A stretch of DNA of 54,527 bases from a virus: IMG/VR virus record IMGVR_UViG_3300024496_000043, positions 1 through 54,527 of that record, one strand, 5' to 3'. This document shows, in pieces, positions 1-7,097 of this stretch. Every line of letters starts with the position of its first letter. Position 1 is the stretch's first letter. Made by a program: the position numbers and the translations under genes. The notes beneath the pieces were generated by a model that was given only the letters and a program-made list of their open reading frames with translations, was not told the origin of the DNA and ran no database searches.

Positions 1-1183
1 CTGGTGGTATATATTTTCTATATGTTTTAAATGCTTTTTCAGCACCATTAGCCAACATTTCTCCAGTAACAATAGCATTTGGATCTCTTTGTTTTATATA
101 ATTGTCACATATTTTTTTATATGCTTCCTTGTCTTCACTTTTTGTTAAATCTAAATCAGTAAAATCAATTGAGCCACCGGTTTTTACCGCTGGATCAATA
201 TATTGTTTAATATCTTCGCTAGTGATTCCCTTTGCTTTTAGATCGTCAACTAAACGATCTACCATTTCTTTGGTGATGGTTTCACCTCCATTGGAACCTG
301 AGACAGATGTAATTGATGGTGCACCGCTTATACCCTCTTTGTTAGAAACATGTAGATGGTTATAATGATTACCACCAGTATTTGTCTGCCATAGAACGGC
401 TTTAGGGTTACCACTTTCTGTATTCCAGCTATAACCCATGGAAACTAAGGCGTCCTTAACTCTGTCTCCGTATTCTTTAAATTTTTTATTTCCATAACCC
501 ACACCATTTAAAAGAGCAATATCAACAGCTGTACCGAAACCGTGTCTACTTAATTTACCACCTATTGTATATTTGCTGTGGCCAGTACTGGCAGTTGTAA
601 TTGTTATAACAACACCAGCCGCCTCGGCAGCAGATTGTAGGTCTGCTAATAATGCATCGTTTACTTCATCATGACGAGTATCGTAATCAACTTTAACATG
701 TGAATATGATTGATCTCCTATTTTTATAAAAGATTCTTCAATTTTTTCTACTATACTTTTGTCTTCTTTGTATTTTCTAACAGCTTCAGCCGTTTCGGGA
801 CCAAATAGTCCATCCGTACCAAATCTAGGTAATTGATAACCTAATATCTGAAGAGCGATTTGAACAGCTTCAACAGATTGTTGGTGTGTCATTGATCCAT
901 AGTCTTGTTGACTGACTGGTTCTTTAATGCTTTCTAGAATCTTATAAAAATCCTCTACATTATCTCCAATATAATCAGCTTTAGTTGTAATGTCCTCTGA
1001 TTTTTTAGTCACATCAACATCGCCACCTAAACCAGAAATAAAATCCTGTGCTGCTTTTACACCTTTTTCTAGATAAGATCCACCTTTTGATATCAAATCA
1101 TCTAAAAAATCTTCGTTTAGGCTTTCTTTCTCAAGTCTTTTCTTTAACCTTAATATTTGGTCTTCATTAAATACAAATCTCAT
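1..1183 (-). CDS. Peptidoglycan-binding M15 peptidase, partial (C-terminus beyond window)
   Basis: Reading from the start codon at 1183, the frame is open to the window edge (394 residues visible). Residues about 100-140 form a PG_binding_1 domain, recognisable from the ILGY and GTDGLFGPETAEAV stretches. Residues about 180-280 form an M15 (VanY/endolysin-like) peptidase: SRHGFGTAVDIAL gives zinc ligands H214 and D221, and NHLH gives H278. Such enzymes cut peptide cross-links in peptidoglycan; in phages they serve as endolysins or as virion-associated lysins. There is no signal peptide. The N-terminus is charged and probably helical, and about 100 residues of unknown type follow the peptidase, which may fit a virion-associated role better than a plain endolysin. 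A TATTTATA box lies just upstream of the start. The family call is firm; the stage of action is inferred. Confidence 0.85.
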   Translation of the reverse strand, partial: MRFVFNEDQILRLKKRLEKESLNEDFLDDLISKGGSYLEKGVKAAQDFISGLGGDVDVTKKSEDITTKADYIGDNVEDFYKILESIKEPVSQQDYGSMTHQQSVEAVQIALQILGYQLPRFGTDGLFGPETAEAVRKYKEDKSIVEKIEESFIKIGDQSYSHVKVDYDTRHDEVNDALLADLQSAAEAAGVVITITTASTGHSKYTIGGKLSRHGFGTAVDIALLNGVGYGNKKFKEYGDRVKDALVSMGYSWNTESGNPKAVLWQTNTGGNHYNHLHVSNKEGISGAPSITSVSGSNGGETITKEMVDRLVDDLKAKGITSEDIKQYIDPAVKTGGSIDFTDLDLTKSEDKEAYKKICDNYIKQRDPNAIVTGEMLANGAEKAFKTYRKYIPP

Positions 1184-1201
1184 AATTTATAAATATCACA
1201 T

Positions 1202-1600
1202 TTACCCAACTTTTATCCATTTTTGGGTTGAATCTAGTTTAAATGAACCGATATATTTTTGTTTCCATTGTTCTGGGGGAATTAGGGATAGAAAGGTTGT
1301 ATCATCGTTTCTCATATACAGATGATAAGTTTCGTTCATTACAGGAACAAAACTATAACTCGATGAATAAACGAGCTCATTCCAATTAACCTCATCAACA
1401 AGTTTGCGAAACTCTTCTTTAAGTTCTTCATATTTTGTTTGAAACTGTTTGTTTGCCACATTTGCTTGCATTTTTTTCCATCCGCCAACATCCTCTAACT
1501 TAATAGCCGGGGCGCCAACGTTTGAGCCATAGGTTAATTCTTTTGAATAATAACCCTTCTCCTCATCCCATACAACTAAATCTGGCTTTTTCTTTTTCAT
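1202..1600 (-). CDS. DUF2452-like protein
   Basis: This 132-residue soluble protein has the pattern I associate with DUF2452: an N-terminal KKPDLVVWDEE stretch, then VGAPAIK, a central TKYEELKEEF helix, and a C-terminal ETYHLY ... FLSLIPP ... GSFKLDS stretch. DUF2452 has no known function and is found mostly in Bacteroidota, which supports a host of that phylum. It overlaps the upstream small membrane gene by four bases (ATGA), so the two are translationally coupled. Family assignment is from memory of the motif pattern. Confidence 0.75.
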   Translation of the reverse strand: MKKKKPDLVVWDEEKGYYSKELTYGSNVGAPAIKLEDVGGWKKMQANVANKQFQTKYEELKEEFRKLVDEVNWNELVYSSSYSFVPVMNETYHLYMRNDDTTFLSLIPPEQWKQKYIGSFKLDSTQKWIKVG

Positions 1601-1800
1601 ACACCTCCTTCGGTATGTGCTTTATTGTCATCCCACTTTTCATTCTCCTCCCAAGGCGCTGTCTCTTCGCCCCAGTTTAAAAAATCTTCACCCTTATAAT
1701 CCGGATGATGTGTGTTCATGTAGTCAATACCTCTAACCCAGAAGTATGAAACGATTGCGGAAACAAATAGGGAAATCCCGATTGCGATTAAGTAGTTCAT
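1597..1800 (-). CDS. Small single-pass membrane protein
   Basis: This 67-residue protein has one N-terminal transmembrane helix (about residues 3-22) followed by a short acidic, Trp-rich cytoplasmic or periplasmic tail (NWGEETAPWEENEKW). No family is recognised. The start is preceded by AAAACAATATG, the A/T-rich leader used throughout this genome. It overlaps the DUF2452-like gene downstream by four bases. Confidence 0.6.
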   Translation of the reverse strand: MNYLIAIGISLFVSAIVSYFWVRGIDYMNTHHPDYKGEDFLNWGEETAPWEENEKWDDNKAHTEGGV

Positions 1801-1806
1801 ATTGTT

Positions 1807-2403
1807 TTATATTAAAAATTTTAAAATCTTTTCTTTGATCCCACTCTGCTTAATCCCTTCTGATCCAAAAGGTGTCTCAACAAAATTGTCTAAACCCCAA
1901 TCGTGCACAAAGGGAACACTATAATCAAGTCCAGTTTTACCCATTCTCAAATCATCAATCGATACCCAATGAGTTATTTCAGGGTGATCAATAAGATATT
2001 GTCTAATCTCAATTGATCTGGTCTGTTCCAATTCCCATTCACGTGACCACATAAATCCGCCAGGATAAGCCTCAATAATCCAATCACATTGTCCTAGGTT
2101 AGGTGTGAAATCGATAGGTTTTTTAATGATCCCCTGTTGTTCATAGTATTCGCCCATTTGCTCAACATTCGCCCATCTCTTCCAATCAGAACTAACAACA
2201 ATTTCAGCACCAGTCTCTTCCAATATTGAATTAAGAACTTTAATCGCTTTATCATCGAAGTCATCAAAACGATATTCCAAAGGAATCTCATCGTTACTCA
2301 TAGACAACTTACGCCCTCCCCACTTTTTTTGTTTCTTGAAACGTCCACCCCAGTTATTGGATAAACAAATCACACCATCATGGTCTAGAAATATTACCTT
2401 CAT
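1807..2403 (-). CDS. HAD-like hydrolase
   Basis: The N-terminus FLDHDGV (D7, D9) is the HAD motif I nucleophile and general acid pair. VVSSDW supplies the motif II serine, and SIDD near residue 150 is the motif IV acidic pair. At 198 residues with little room for a cap, it resembles the small HAD proteins common in Bacteroidota genomes and phages (the HAD domain family related to Swiss Army Knife RNA repair proteins). The substrate is likely a phosphate ester on a nucleotide, sugar or nucleic acid end, but nothing in the sequence decides which. It ends in FLI, six bases before the next start. Confidence 0.75.
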   Translation of the reverse strand: MKVIFLDHDGVICLSNNWGGRFKKQKKWGGRKLSMSNDEIPLEYRFDDFDDKAIKVLNSILEETGAEIVVSSDWKRWANVEQMGEYYEQQGIIKKPIDFTPNLGQCDWIIEAYPGGFMWSREWELEQTRSIEIRQYLIDHPEITHWVSIDDLRMGKTGLDYSVPFVHDWGLDNFVETPFGSEGIKQSGIKEKILKFLI

Positions 2404-2716
2404 TTTTTCTTCTTTTAAGTAGTAAATTAAATGTACTTAAAATTCCTAAAAACATGAAGACTTGAACTGGCCAATATGGCAAGTTTTGTAGCTCATGTAA
2501 CATCCAAAAGATGTTCATAAAAAGCCAAGATAAAAGAACCAAGTTAGAATCTTTAGATTCTTTATCCGTTATAAAAATATAGATAGCCAATAATGCTGTT
2601 GGTAAAACCATAGTCGTCGCCATCCAAGTCCACTTTAATGTCCAAAAGATATCCTTAAGCAGCCACGAAATTACATGGATTTCATGAATATTCAAAATTT
2701 TTTTATGAATTTTCAT
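2378..2716 (-). CDS. Integral membrane protein, Bacteroidota-type
   Basis: I use the start at 2716, which lies in a TATATTAATG context and gives 112 residues; an upstream in-frame ATG at 2746 would overlap the preceding gene more deeply. The protein has three hydrophobic segments with the recognisable pattern HVISWLLKDIFW ... MVLPTALLAIYIF ... NIFWMLHEL. I associate this with a small family of conserved Bacteroidota membrane proteins of unknown function. A basic C-terminal tail (LLKRRKNEG) is probably cytoplasmic. The 3' end overlaps the HAD gene start by 26 bases. Confidence 0.65.
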   Translation of the reverse strand: MKIHKKILNIHEIHVISWLLKDIFWTLKWTWMATTMVLPTALLAIYIFITDKESKDSNLVLLSWLFMNIFWMLHELQNLPYWPVQVFMFLGILSTFNLLLKRRKNEGNISRP

Positions 2717-3128
2717 TAATATATTCCAGTTGTGGGTTCCAAACACCTTCAGATGTTATTTTAGGTGCACCATTTCTGTCAATCATAACCCATTCATATT
2801 TCACAATACCCCAAGATTCAAACTGTTCTAATACGTCTTCTAGGGTAAAGCATTTGCATGAGTAGATATCAAACTGAGCCATAGCTGGATTATAATGATC
2901 CCAAATATGGATTGATGCATGCGACGTTGCTAATGTTACGGTACCTGTTAAACCCTCATTTCCTGGGTAATCGACATAAACACTAGTTGGTCCAGCCACC
3001 ACTTCCATTCTTACTTTGTGTACTAAATCAACAAACCATTTATTGAGAACTTCCACGTCTTTCGGTGGGTTTTGAATCCAAATCTTCATTAAAAGATGTT
3101 GGTGATAAGGGACAAACTCTTCTTGCAT
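2703..3128 (-). CDS. speD: S-adenosylmethionine decarboxylase-like protein
   Basis: This 141-residue protein matches the bacterial AdoMet decarboxylase (SpeH/SpeD) fold around residues 62-92: LATSHASIHIW followed by AQFDIYSC. The pyruvoyl-forming serine would be S69, the processing histidine H74 and the catalytic cysteine C91. The family makes decarboxylated AdoMet, the aminopropyl donor for spermidine, after self-cleavage before the serine. One difference is visible: the usual Glu-Ser cleavage site is Thr-Ser here. Phage-encoded versions are known, and polyamines can neutralise packaged DNA. There is no spermidine synthase in the window. The start at 3128 has a CATATTAATG context. Confidence 0.75.
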   Translation of the reverse strand: MQEEFVPYHQHLLMKIWIQNPPKDVEVLNKWFVDLVHKVRMEVVAGPTSVYVDYPGNEGLTGTVTLATSHASIHIWDHYNPAMAQFDIYSCKCFTLEDVLEQFESWGIVKYEWVMIDRNGAPKITSEGVWNPQLEYINENS

Positions 3129-3175
3129 TAATATGTAATTTTACATTACATATATATCATGGAAATTGTAATATT

Positions 3176-3529
3176 CTAAGAATTTGCACTAAAATATATT
3201 TTAACCGGGAATTCACCAAAAACAAACTTGGTGACATCACAAAGCCAAAGTCTTAATGAGTAGGGGACACCTCTAAACTCGTTTAAACAATACCATGCAC
3301 CTTCGCCATATTCTGGACCTTCTAGTAACCCCTGACACTCATAATGTAATGTATCTGACCCTTCAAATTGATTCTTTGATAAGGTTACATAAACATTATC
3401 TTCACCTTGTGATAATATGTCTAAGAATGTATCGGCTCCCATAACCATTTGTAAATCGCTTTTATCTCCTTCCCATCCAGGCAGATCTATGAACCACCCA
3501 TCATCTTTATAAAATCGATAAATTCTCAT
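3176..3529 (-). CDS. Hypothetical protein, DUF6717-like
   Basis: This 117-residue soluble protein contains RFYKDDGWFIDLPGW ... KSDLQMVMGADTFLD in its first 35 residues and LRLWLCDVTKFVFG near its end. The first pattern resembles what I recall of DUF6717, a family of unknown function; that name is a guess. The start overlaps the metallopeptidase gene end by four bases (ATGA), so it is the second gene of a coupled pair. No catalytic motif is visible. Confidence 0.6.
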   Translation of the reverse strand: MRIYRFYKDDGWFIDLPGWEGDKSDLQMVMGADTFLDILSQGEDNVYVTLSKNQFEGSDTLHYECQGLLEGPEYGEGAWYCLNEFRGVPYSLRLWLCDVTKFVFGEFPVKIYFSANS

Positions 3530-4206
3530 TTATTATATTTTTTAAAGTTGTTGATAAAATCTTTTTCATATCTGCTAAGCTCTTTGGTATCTAAACCATT
3601 ATATAACCCAGTAGACATGAATGCTTGGATCTCATCATCAATTATTTTCTTATCATTGTTATAACCCATCTTCACAATCTTTTTTGTTAACTTATCATAG
3701 TGTGATGGTTTTATATTTGAAATTAATTCGTTACAATTTTTTTTATATTCTTTGTTTGTGTAATATAAGCCATGTGCAATTTCATGATCCATAGTCTTAG
3801 ATTTAAAACTATCTGCACCAATCAAATACCATTTAGTTCTCGGCTTATTATATCTAAGAGGGTAGTTTTCGCAGTGATACCAAATATCACTCATGATTTC
3901 ATCATATGGCCCCTTGTCCTTATTGAATGCATTCAATCCTTTTTCTACCACGTTTGATGGGATGTTAAAGCCACTCCAATCTTCTGGGTATGTGAATAAG
4001 TTTTTCTTCCACCTATTCCTATAGACCACCATATATTTTTCCCAGCTAAAAAATTTACCCCTTATTTCTTCATAAGGAGATTCGTAAAATTCTTGATACC
4101 TACAGAACAACATTGTTCGTTGGTAATTATCTTTTATTGATACCGCAAATATCTGTGGTCTTATTTGTTTAACTTCACCGACTACGAAGTCATTTTTAAT
4201 TTTCAT
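3526..4206 (-). CDS. Putative HExxH zinc metallopeptidase
   Basis: The 226-residue protein contains a clear gluzincin signature: H141-E142-I-A-H145 followed by GLYY, and an acidic DDEIQAF stretch (E192) about 50 residues later that could supply the third zinc ligand. No signal peptide or membrane segment is present, so it would act in the host cytoplasm. The first half (residues 1-130) is rich in aromatic residues and matches nothing I recognise. Phage peptidases of this kind could act on host regulators or on virion proteins, but the target cannot be read from the sequence. Its start overlaps the upstream acidic protein gene by 11 bases. Confidence 0.65.
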   Translation of the reverse strand: MKIKNDFVVGEVKQIRPQIFAVSIKDNYQRTMLFCRYQEFYESPYEEIRGKFFSWEKYMVVYRNRWKKNLFTYPEDWSGFNIPSNVVEKGLNAFNKDKGPYDEIMSDIWYHCENYPLRYNKPRTKWYLIGADSFKSKTMDHEIAHGLYYTNKEYKKNCNELISNIKPSHYDKLTKKIVKMGYNNDKKIIDDEIQAFMSTGLYNGLDTKELSRYEKDFINNFKKYNK

Positions 4207-4465
4207 AAATAAATTTTTTACCGATTTTCATAATCACCTCTTCTTCTTCAGGTGTTAATCTATGGTACTTACCATGTATAGCGTTAAGATGTTCTTCAAA
4301 CATCTTTTCACCTAATGATAGTGTTGGTGATGGTGTGGTATCACTCTTGTTAATATACCCGTCTTCAACCAGGGCTTTTATCAAATCTTCTTTTTCGCTT
4401 TCAGAGCATGCGGAAAGGAACTCATCAACATCGATGTCTACATCGTCTACATAAAATGATGGCAT
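4196..4465 (-). CDS. Small acidic hypothetical protein
   Basis: An 89-residue acidic protein, probably all helical, beginning PSFYVDDVDIDVDEF and containing LTPEEEEVIMKIGKKF near its end. I do not recognise a family. The pattern of an N-terminal Asp-rich strand and a C-terminal charged helix is typical of small phage accessory proteins. Its end overlaps the start of the metallopeptidase gene, so they are probably co-translated. Confidence 0.5.
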   Translation of the reverse strand: MPSFYVDDVDIDVDEFLSACSESEKEDLIKALVEDGYINKSDTTPSPTLSLGEKMFEEHLNAIHGKYHRLTPEEEEVIMKIGKKFIYEN

Positions 4466-4471
4466 AGCTTT

Positions 4472-4807
4472 TTAATTTAAAAGATTTCTAACAATTATTG
4501 TTAGGGATATTACTATCCAAATAGTATTAAAAATAATTAGGGTTGGTAATGACTTTCTCATACTTGCCCAGATCAATAGTGAAGAGGTCGCAAGTGTTAA
4601 AAAATGAAAATACCATAGCTCAATACCAAATATTAAACCGGGTACAATAATAATGGCTTTAGCCATCCAGGAAGTAAACTCTATTATATTGTAATCGGTC
4701 CAATACTTTTTATCTTTGAACATTATTAAACGTTCCCAGATTTTTCCAAATCCAATAAACGCGTAGAGAGCTGTAATAAATGTTGCGTAAACTATAAAAT
4801 AAATCAT
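4472..4807 (-). CDS. Four-helix integral membrane protein
   Basis: This 111-residue protein contains four hydrophobic helices (about residues 2-20, 44-60, 62-82 and 88-107), separated by a charged loop KIWERLIMFKDKKYW. There is no recognisable family. It sits seven bases before the acidic protein gene and begins in an AATATAAACTATG-type leader. Its size and topology would allow a transporter fragment or a holin-like role, but no lysis gene is adjacent. Confidence 0.5.
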   Translation of the reverse strand: MIYFIVYATFITALYAFIGFGKIWERLIMFKDKKYWTDYNIIEFTSWMAKAIIIVPGLIFGIELWYFHFLTLATSSLLIWASMRKSLPTLIIFNTIWIVISLTIIVRNLLN

Positions 4808-4842
4808 AGTTTAATATAAGAAAAAAAAGTGAAATAAAAAAA

Positions 4843-5172
4843 TTATAATGCAAAACTTTCGCCGCATCCACAAGTTCGAGATGCGTTAGGGTTAACCCAA
4901 TGAAACCCTTTCCCGTTTAATCCATCTGAATAGTCTAACTGAGTACCGAAAAGATATAAAACGGATTTTTTATCTATGACAACTTTTAGTGCACCAAGAT
5001 CAATAATATCATCAGTCGCCTCAACAGTATCATCAAAGTCCATTACATATGATAAACCGCTACATCCACCACCCTTAACACCAACTCTAAGATGATGAGT
5101 GTCTGGGGTAAGTCCCTCGTTTACCATTATTTCTAACAAATGATTTAATGCCTTTTCAGAAACCGTAACCAT
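4843..5172 (-). CDS. A-type iron-sulfur carrier (HesB/IscA/ErpA family)
   Basis: At 109 residues this is a full-length A-type carrier. The three conserved cysteines are present: C37 in GGGCSGL and C101/C103 in the terminal TCGCGESF. These proteins bind Fe-S clusters and hand them to apo-enzymes. Phage-encoded HesB-like proteins are known from marine phages. Here it could help mature the window's own Fe-S enzymes (two radical SAM proteins and a U32-like protein). Its start codon overlaps the upstream gene's stop (TAATG). Confidence 0.9.
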   Translation of the reverse strand: MVTVSEKALNHLLEIMVNEGLTPDTHHLRVGVKGGGCSGLSYVMDFDDTVEATDDIIDLGALKVVIDKKSVLYLFGTQLDYSDGLNGKGFHWVNPNASRTCGCGESFAL

Positions 5173-5357
5173 TATTTTAAATCTTTAATCTTTAGCAGGG
5201 AATCAATTGTTTTCTTATCTGCTTTTATTTCTTGAATAGTGTGAACTTCCTTTCTTAATTTAGCTAATTCCTTTTGTTGGAAATAACAAACAAGTAAAAG
5301 AGCCACAGCACCACCCATCGTTATATTTTTTTGGTTTTTTTTAAAAAATTCTATCAT
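5172..5357 (-). CDS. Small membrane-anchored coiled-coil protein
   Basis: The preferred start is at 5357, giving 61 residues: a short basic N-terminus, one membrane helix (ITMGGAVALLLVCYF) and a charged helical tail (LAKLRKEVHTIQEI). The topology resembles that of inner-membrane spanin subunits, but this is only resemblance. A TATTTATA box lies three bases upstream of the start. The stop overlaps the start of the Fe-S carrier gene. Confidence 0.5.
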   Translation of the reverse strand: MIEFFKKNQKNITMGGAVALLLVCYFQQKELAKLRKEVHTIQEIKADKKTIDSLLKIKDLK

Positions 5358-5370
5358 GATTATAAATATT

Positions 5371-5616
5371 TTAATCCAACAATTCGTCGGTATTGATGCT
5401 GTGATCGTCAAGAATTTCATATATCTTTTCAAAAACCATATCAAGTGCTTCGTACTTATCAAGCTCTTTGCCATCCATAGACCATTCTAAAGACTTCCTG
5501 GTGTTGTGTGTTATATCCCAAAGGGCTGATGCCATATCCAATGATTTGATAGCTCTGAAATGAGCTTTTCTATCATCGGGGTCATCCATATCAAATTTTA
5601 AGATTGCTTCCGCCAT
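5371..5616 (-). CDS. Small helical phage protein of unknown function
   Basis: An 81-residue acidic protein with the layout AILKFDMDDPDDR ... SALWDITHNTR ... VFEKIYEILDDHSIN. I recognise this as a type of small conserved phage protein (often beginning ILKFxL and containing an ALWDI core), but no function is known to me. The start lies inside the end of the upstream membrane gene (19-base overlap). Confidence 0.6.
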   Translation of the reverse strand: MAEAILKFDMDDPDDRKAHFRAIKSLDMASALWDITHNTRKSLEWSMDGKELDKYEALDMVFEKIYEILDDHSINTDELLD

Positions 5617-5750
5617 AAGTCACTTAATTTTCTTGCTGGTCTTTTTGTTATCAATTTGCCATCATCTTTTTCCTCCATCAATGGTGCCCTCCATATTTCA
5701 TAAGCCATCCATAATGTTGTGATGATTGCTACTAGGATTAGATATTTCAT
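5598..5750 (-). CDS. Tiny single-pass membrane protein
   Basis: Starting at 5750 (context CATTAATATGAAA, an exact TTAATATG leader), this 50-residue protein has one transmembrane helix (KYLILVAIITTLWMAYEIW) followed by a charged tail. The longer frame starting at 5807 would run deep into the neighbouring gene and is less likely. No family is recognised. Confidence 0.5.
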   Translation of the reverse strand: MKYLILVAIITTLWMAYEIWRAPLMEEKDDGKLITKRPARKLSDLWRKQS

Positions 5751-5761
5751 ATTAATGGTTT

Positions 5762-6091
5762 TTATTGCATTTGCATAAAATATTTTGTTTTCCAAAACTG
5801 CCACCATTTTCTTTTCACAATTGGTTTACATTCAGAAAATGGATTGTTCCCAAATGAAACCGTGTTTAGATATTTCGATGTTAATACATTTAAAAATATC
5901 TCGTGATATTTTTTGGGGATCTCATCAAAATCTGCTGTTATTTTAACATTCAAAAATTGTGGCCCGTCTTCGGAATGAACAATAAGCTGCTCATTCAATG
6001 TAATTACTGTACTTGCTTTAATGTTAACATATCCCGAATTACCTAGATTTAATTCTCCGGTAATATGTTTTTTAAATTCTTCATCTGACAT
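5762..6091 (-). CDS. Hypothetical protein
   Basis: This 109-residue protein has alternating hydrophobic stretches suggesting beta structure (NSGYVNIKASTVITLNEQL, LNVKITADF) and a Trp-rich basic C-terminus (RKWWQFWKTKYF) that could be amphipathic and membrane-seeking. I recognise no family. It starts one base after the upstream gene's stop (6093). Confidence 0.5.
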   Translation of the reverse strand: MSDEEFKKHITGELNLGNSGYVNIKASTVITLNEQLIVHSEDGPQFLNVKITADFDEIPKKYHEIFLNVLTSKYLNTVSFGNNPFSECKPIVKRKWWQFWKTKYFMQMQ

Positions 6092-6092
6092 A

Positions 6093-6395
6093 TTATTCTG
6101 TTTCGTGGTACATCCATTCTTCCATCTCTTTACCCAATTTAGGGTTAACTTCTTTAAGATGTTCTAATGTTAATTCGTATCTACCTGAGTTTGTTTTTTC
6201 AATAAACAATTCGTCATGTAGACTATCAATTCTGTTTTGCAATTCAGCTTTTTGAATGTCACCCCCAGAAATAAATCCGTTATCGGTTTGGCATTGTTTG
6301 AGCTCTTCTTTTTGATTTAAGTACTGGACTAGCAATGTTATAAATGCTAGGGTAACCAATACCAAATAAAATCTAACTTGTGTTAAAATTTTCAT
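6093..6395 (-). CDS. Membrane-anchored helical protein, spanin-like topology
   Basis: Of 100 residues, about 8-24 form one N-terminal membrane helix, and the rest is a charged helical region with a cysteine and a motif RYELTLEHLKEVNPKLGKEM. A second protein in this window (13202-13567) has the same order, a membrane anchor followed by an RYE...EHLKQTHP segment, so the two look like diverged paralogs. The layout resembles i-spanins, but no partner outer-membrane lipoprotein is evident. Its start overlaps the upstream gene by four bases. Confidence 0.55.
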   Translation of the reverse strand: MKILTQVRFYLVLVTLAFITLLVQYLNQKEELKQCQTDNGFISGGDIQKAELQNRIDSLHDELFIEKTNSGRYELTLEHLKEVNPKLGKEMEEWMYHETE

Positions 6396-6658
6396 AGTTT
6401 TTGTATTTCCATTAATAATTCTGTTACCTCTTCTTCAGAAAGATACCCTCTAACATCACCATGCGCCACTGGATTATCATAATGAAGCTCATCGTCAAAT
6501 AAAACAGCGAGTTCATACAACCCATCTTTGCCGCCATATGACATATCGTGAGAAACAACAGAAGCACCAAACCCATTTTCAAAATGAATCCTTGCTTTTT
6601 TACCTGACATAAGTGGAGATGTCATTGTCTCGAACTGAAGATCGTTAAATGTTTTCAT
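6392..6658 (-). CDS. Conserved phage hypothetical protein
   Basis: From the start at 6658 (MKTFNDLQF) this is 88 residues; an in-frame ATG at 6700 would add 14 residues and lies just after the previous gene's stop, so either start is possible. The pattern TFNDLQF ... KKARIHFENGFGASVV ... LYELAVLF is one I have seen in many phage and prophage proteins, where the F.NG.g.SVV core is conserved. Function is unknown. Confidence 0.6.
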   Translation of the reverse strand: MKTFNDLQFETMTSPLMSGKKARIHFENGFGASVVSHDMSYGGKDGLYELAVLFDDELHYDNPVAHGDVRGYLSEEEVTELLMEIQKL

Positions 6659-6702
6659 TTTTAGTTTTTTTACGAATGCTGAAATTAAATAATGATTCAT
6701 AA

Positions 6703-6867
6703 TTAAAAAATTTCCTCGGCGATGCCTAAGGCTTCGGCGATGATTAATAATGCTCCGGCAGACATATAATCACCATTCCATAGGGTTATACCTGCCGCAA
6801 TTCTAAAACCAGATTTAACTAAACTGATCCAGAAATGTGTACTTGACTTTGATTCTTTTTCTTGCAT
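6703..6867 (-). CDS. Small hydrophobic protein
   Basis: A 54-residue frame starting MQEKESKSSTHFW with two hydrophobic stretches (WISLVKSGFRIAAGITLW and MSAGALLIIAEALGI) ending in EEIF. It resembles small conserved membrane proteins of the type KS-x-R-x-AG ... AE-x-LGI-x-EEL seen in phages and bacteria. The stop lies two bases before the 6700 ATG of the downstream gene. Function is unknown. Confidence 0.55.
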   Translation of the reverse strand: MQEKESKSSTHFWISLVKSGFRIAAGITLWNGDYMSAGALLIIAEALGIAEEIF

Positions 6868-6903
6868 AATTCTAATATAAGATTATTTTTTGAAAATACC
6901 AAA

Positions 6904-7023
6904 TCACCTAACCAACATTGAAATTAAAACCAATTTAAGGTGTTTGATCCAGCCGGATAAAGTGTTTTCTCTTTGGTAATCTTTGTACTTTTCTTGGTAG
7001 TACTCTCTGCTATATTTTTTCAT
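6904..7023 (-). CDS. Very small basic protein
   Basis: A 39-residue frame, MKKYSREYYQEKYKDYQREN followed by a hydrophobic end (LVLISMLV). The start context CTTTAATATG is an exact match to the leader motif used by other genes here, which is the main support. No homolog is recognised; it could be a chance frame. Confidence 0.4.
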   Translation of the reverse strand: MKKYSREYYQEKYKDYQRENTLSGWIKHLKLVLISMLVR

Positions 7024-7097
7024 ATTAAAGCTGTTTAAATCCGAACGCTAATTTATGTAAAAATACTTAGAATGAAAAAATATTTTTTGATATTTTT

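Noticed and set aside
102-365. Plus-strand open frame of 87 codons
   Set aside because: It lies fully antisense to the M15 peptidase gene, whose motifs (H214, D221, HLH) are clear.
2094-2291. Minus frame of 65 codons inside the HAD gene
   Set aside because: Shadow of the HAD hydrolase, which carries FLDHDGV and SIDD motifs in its own frame.
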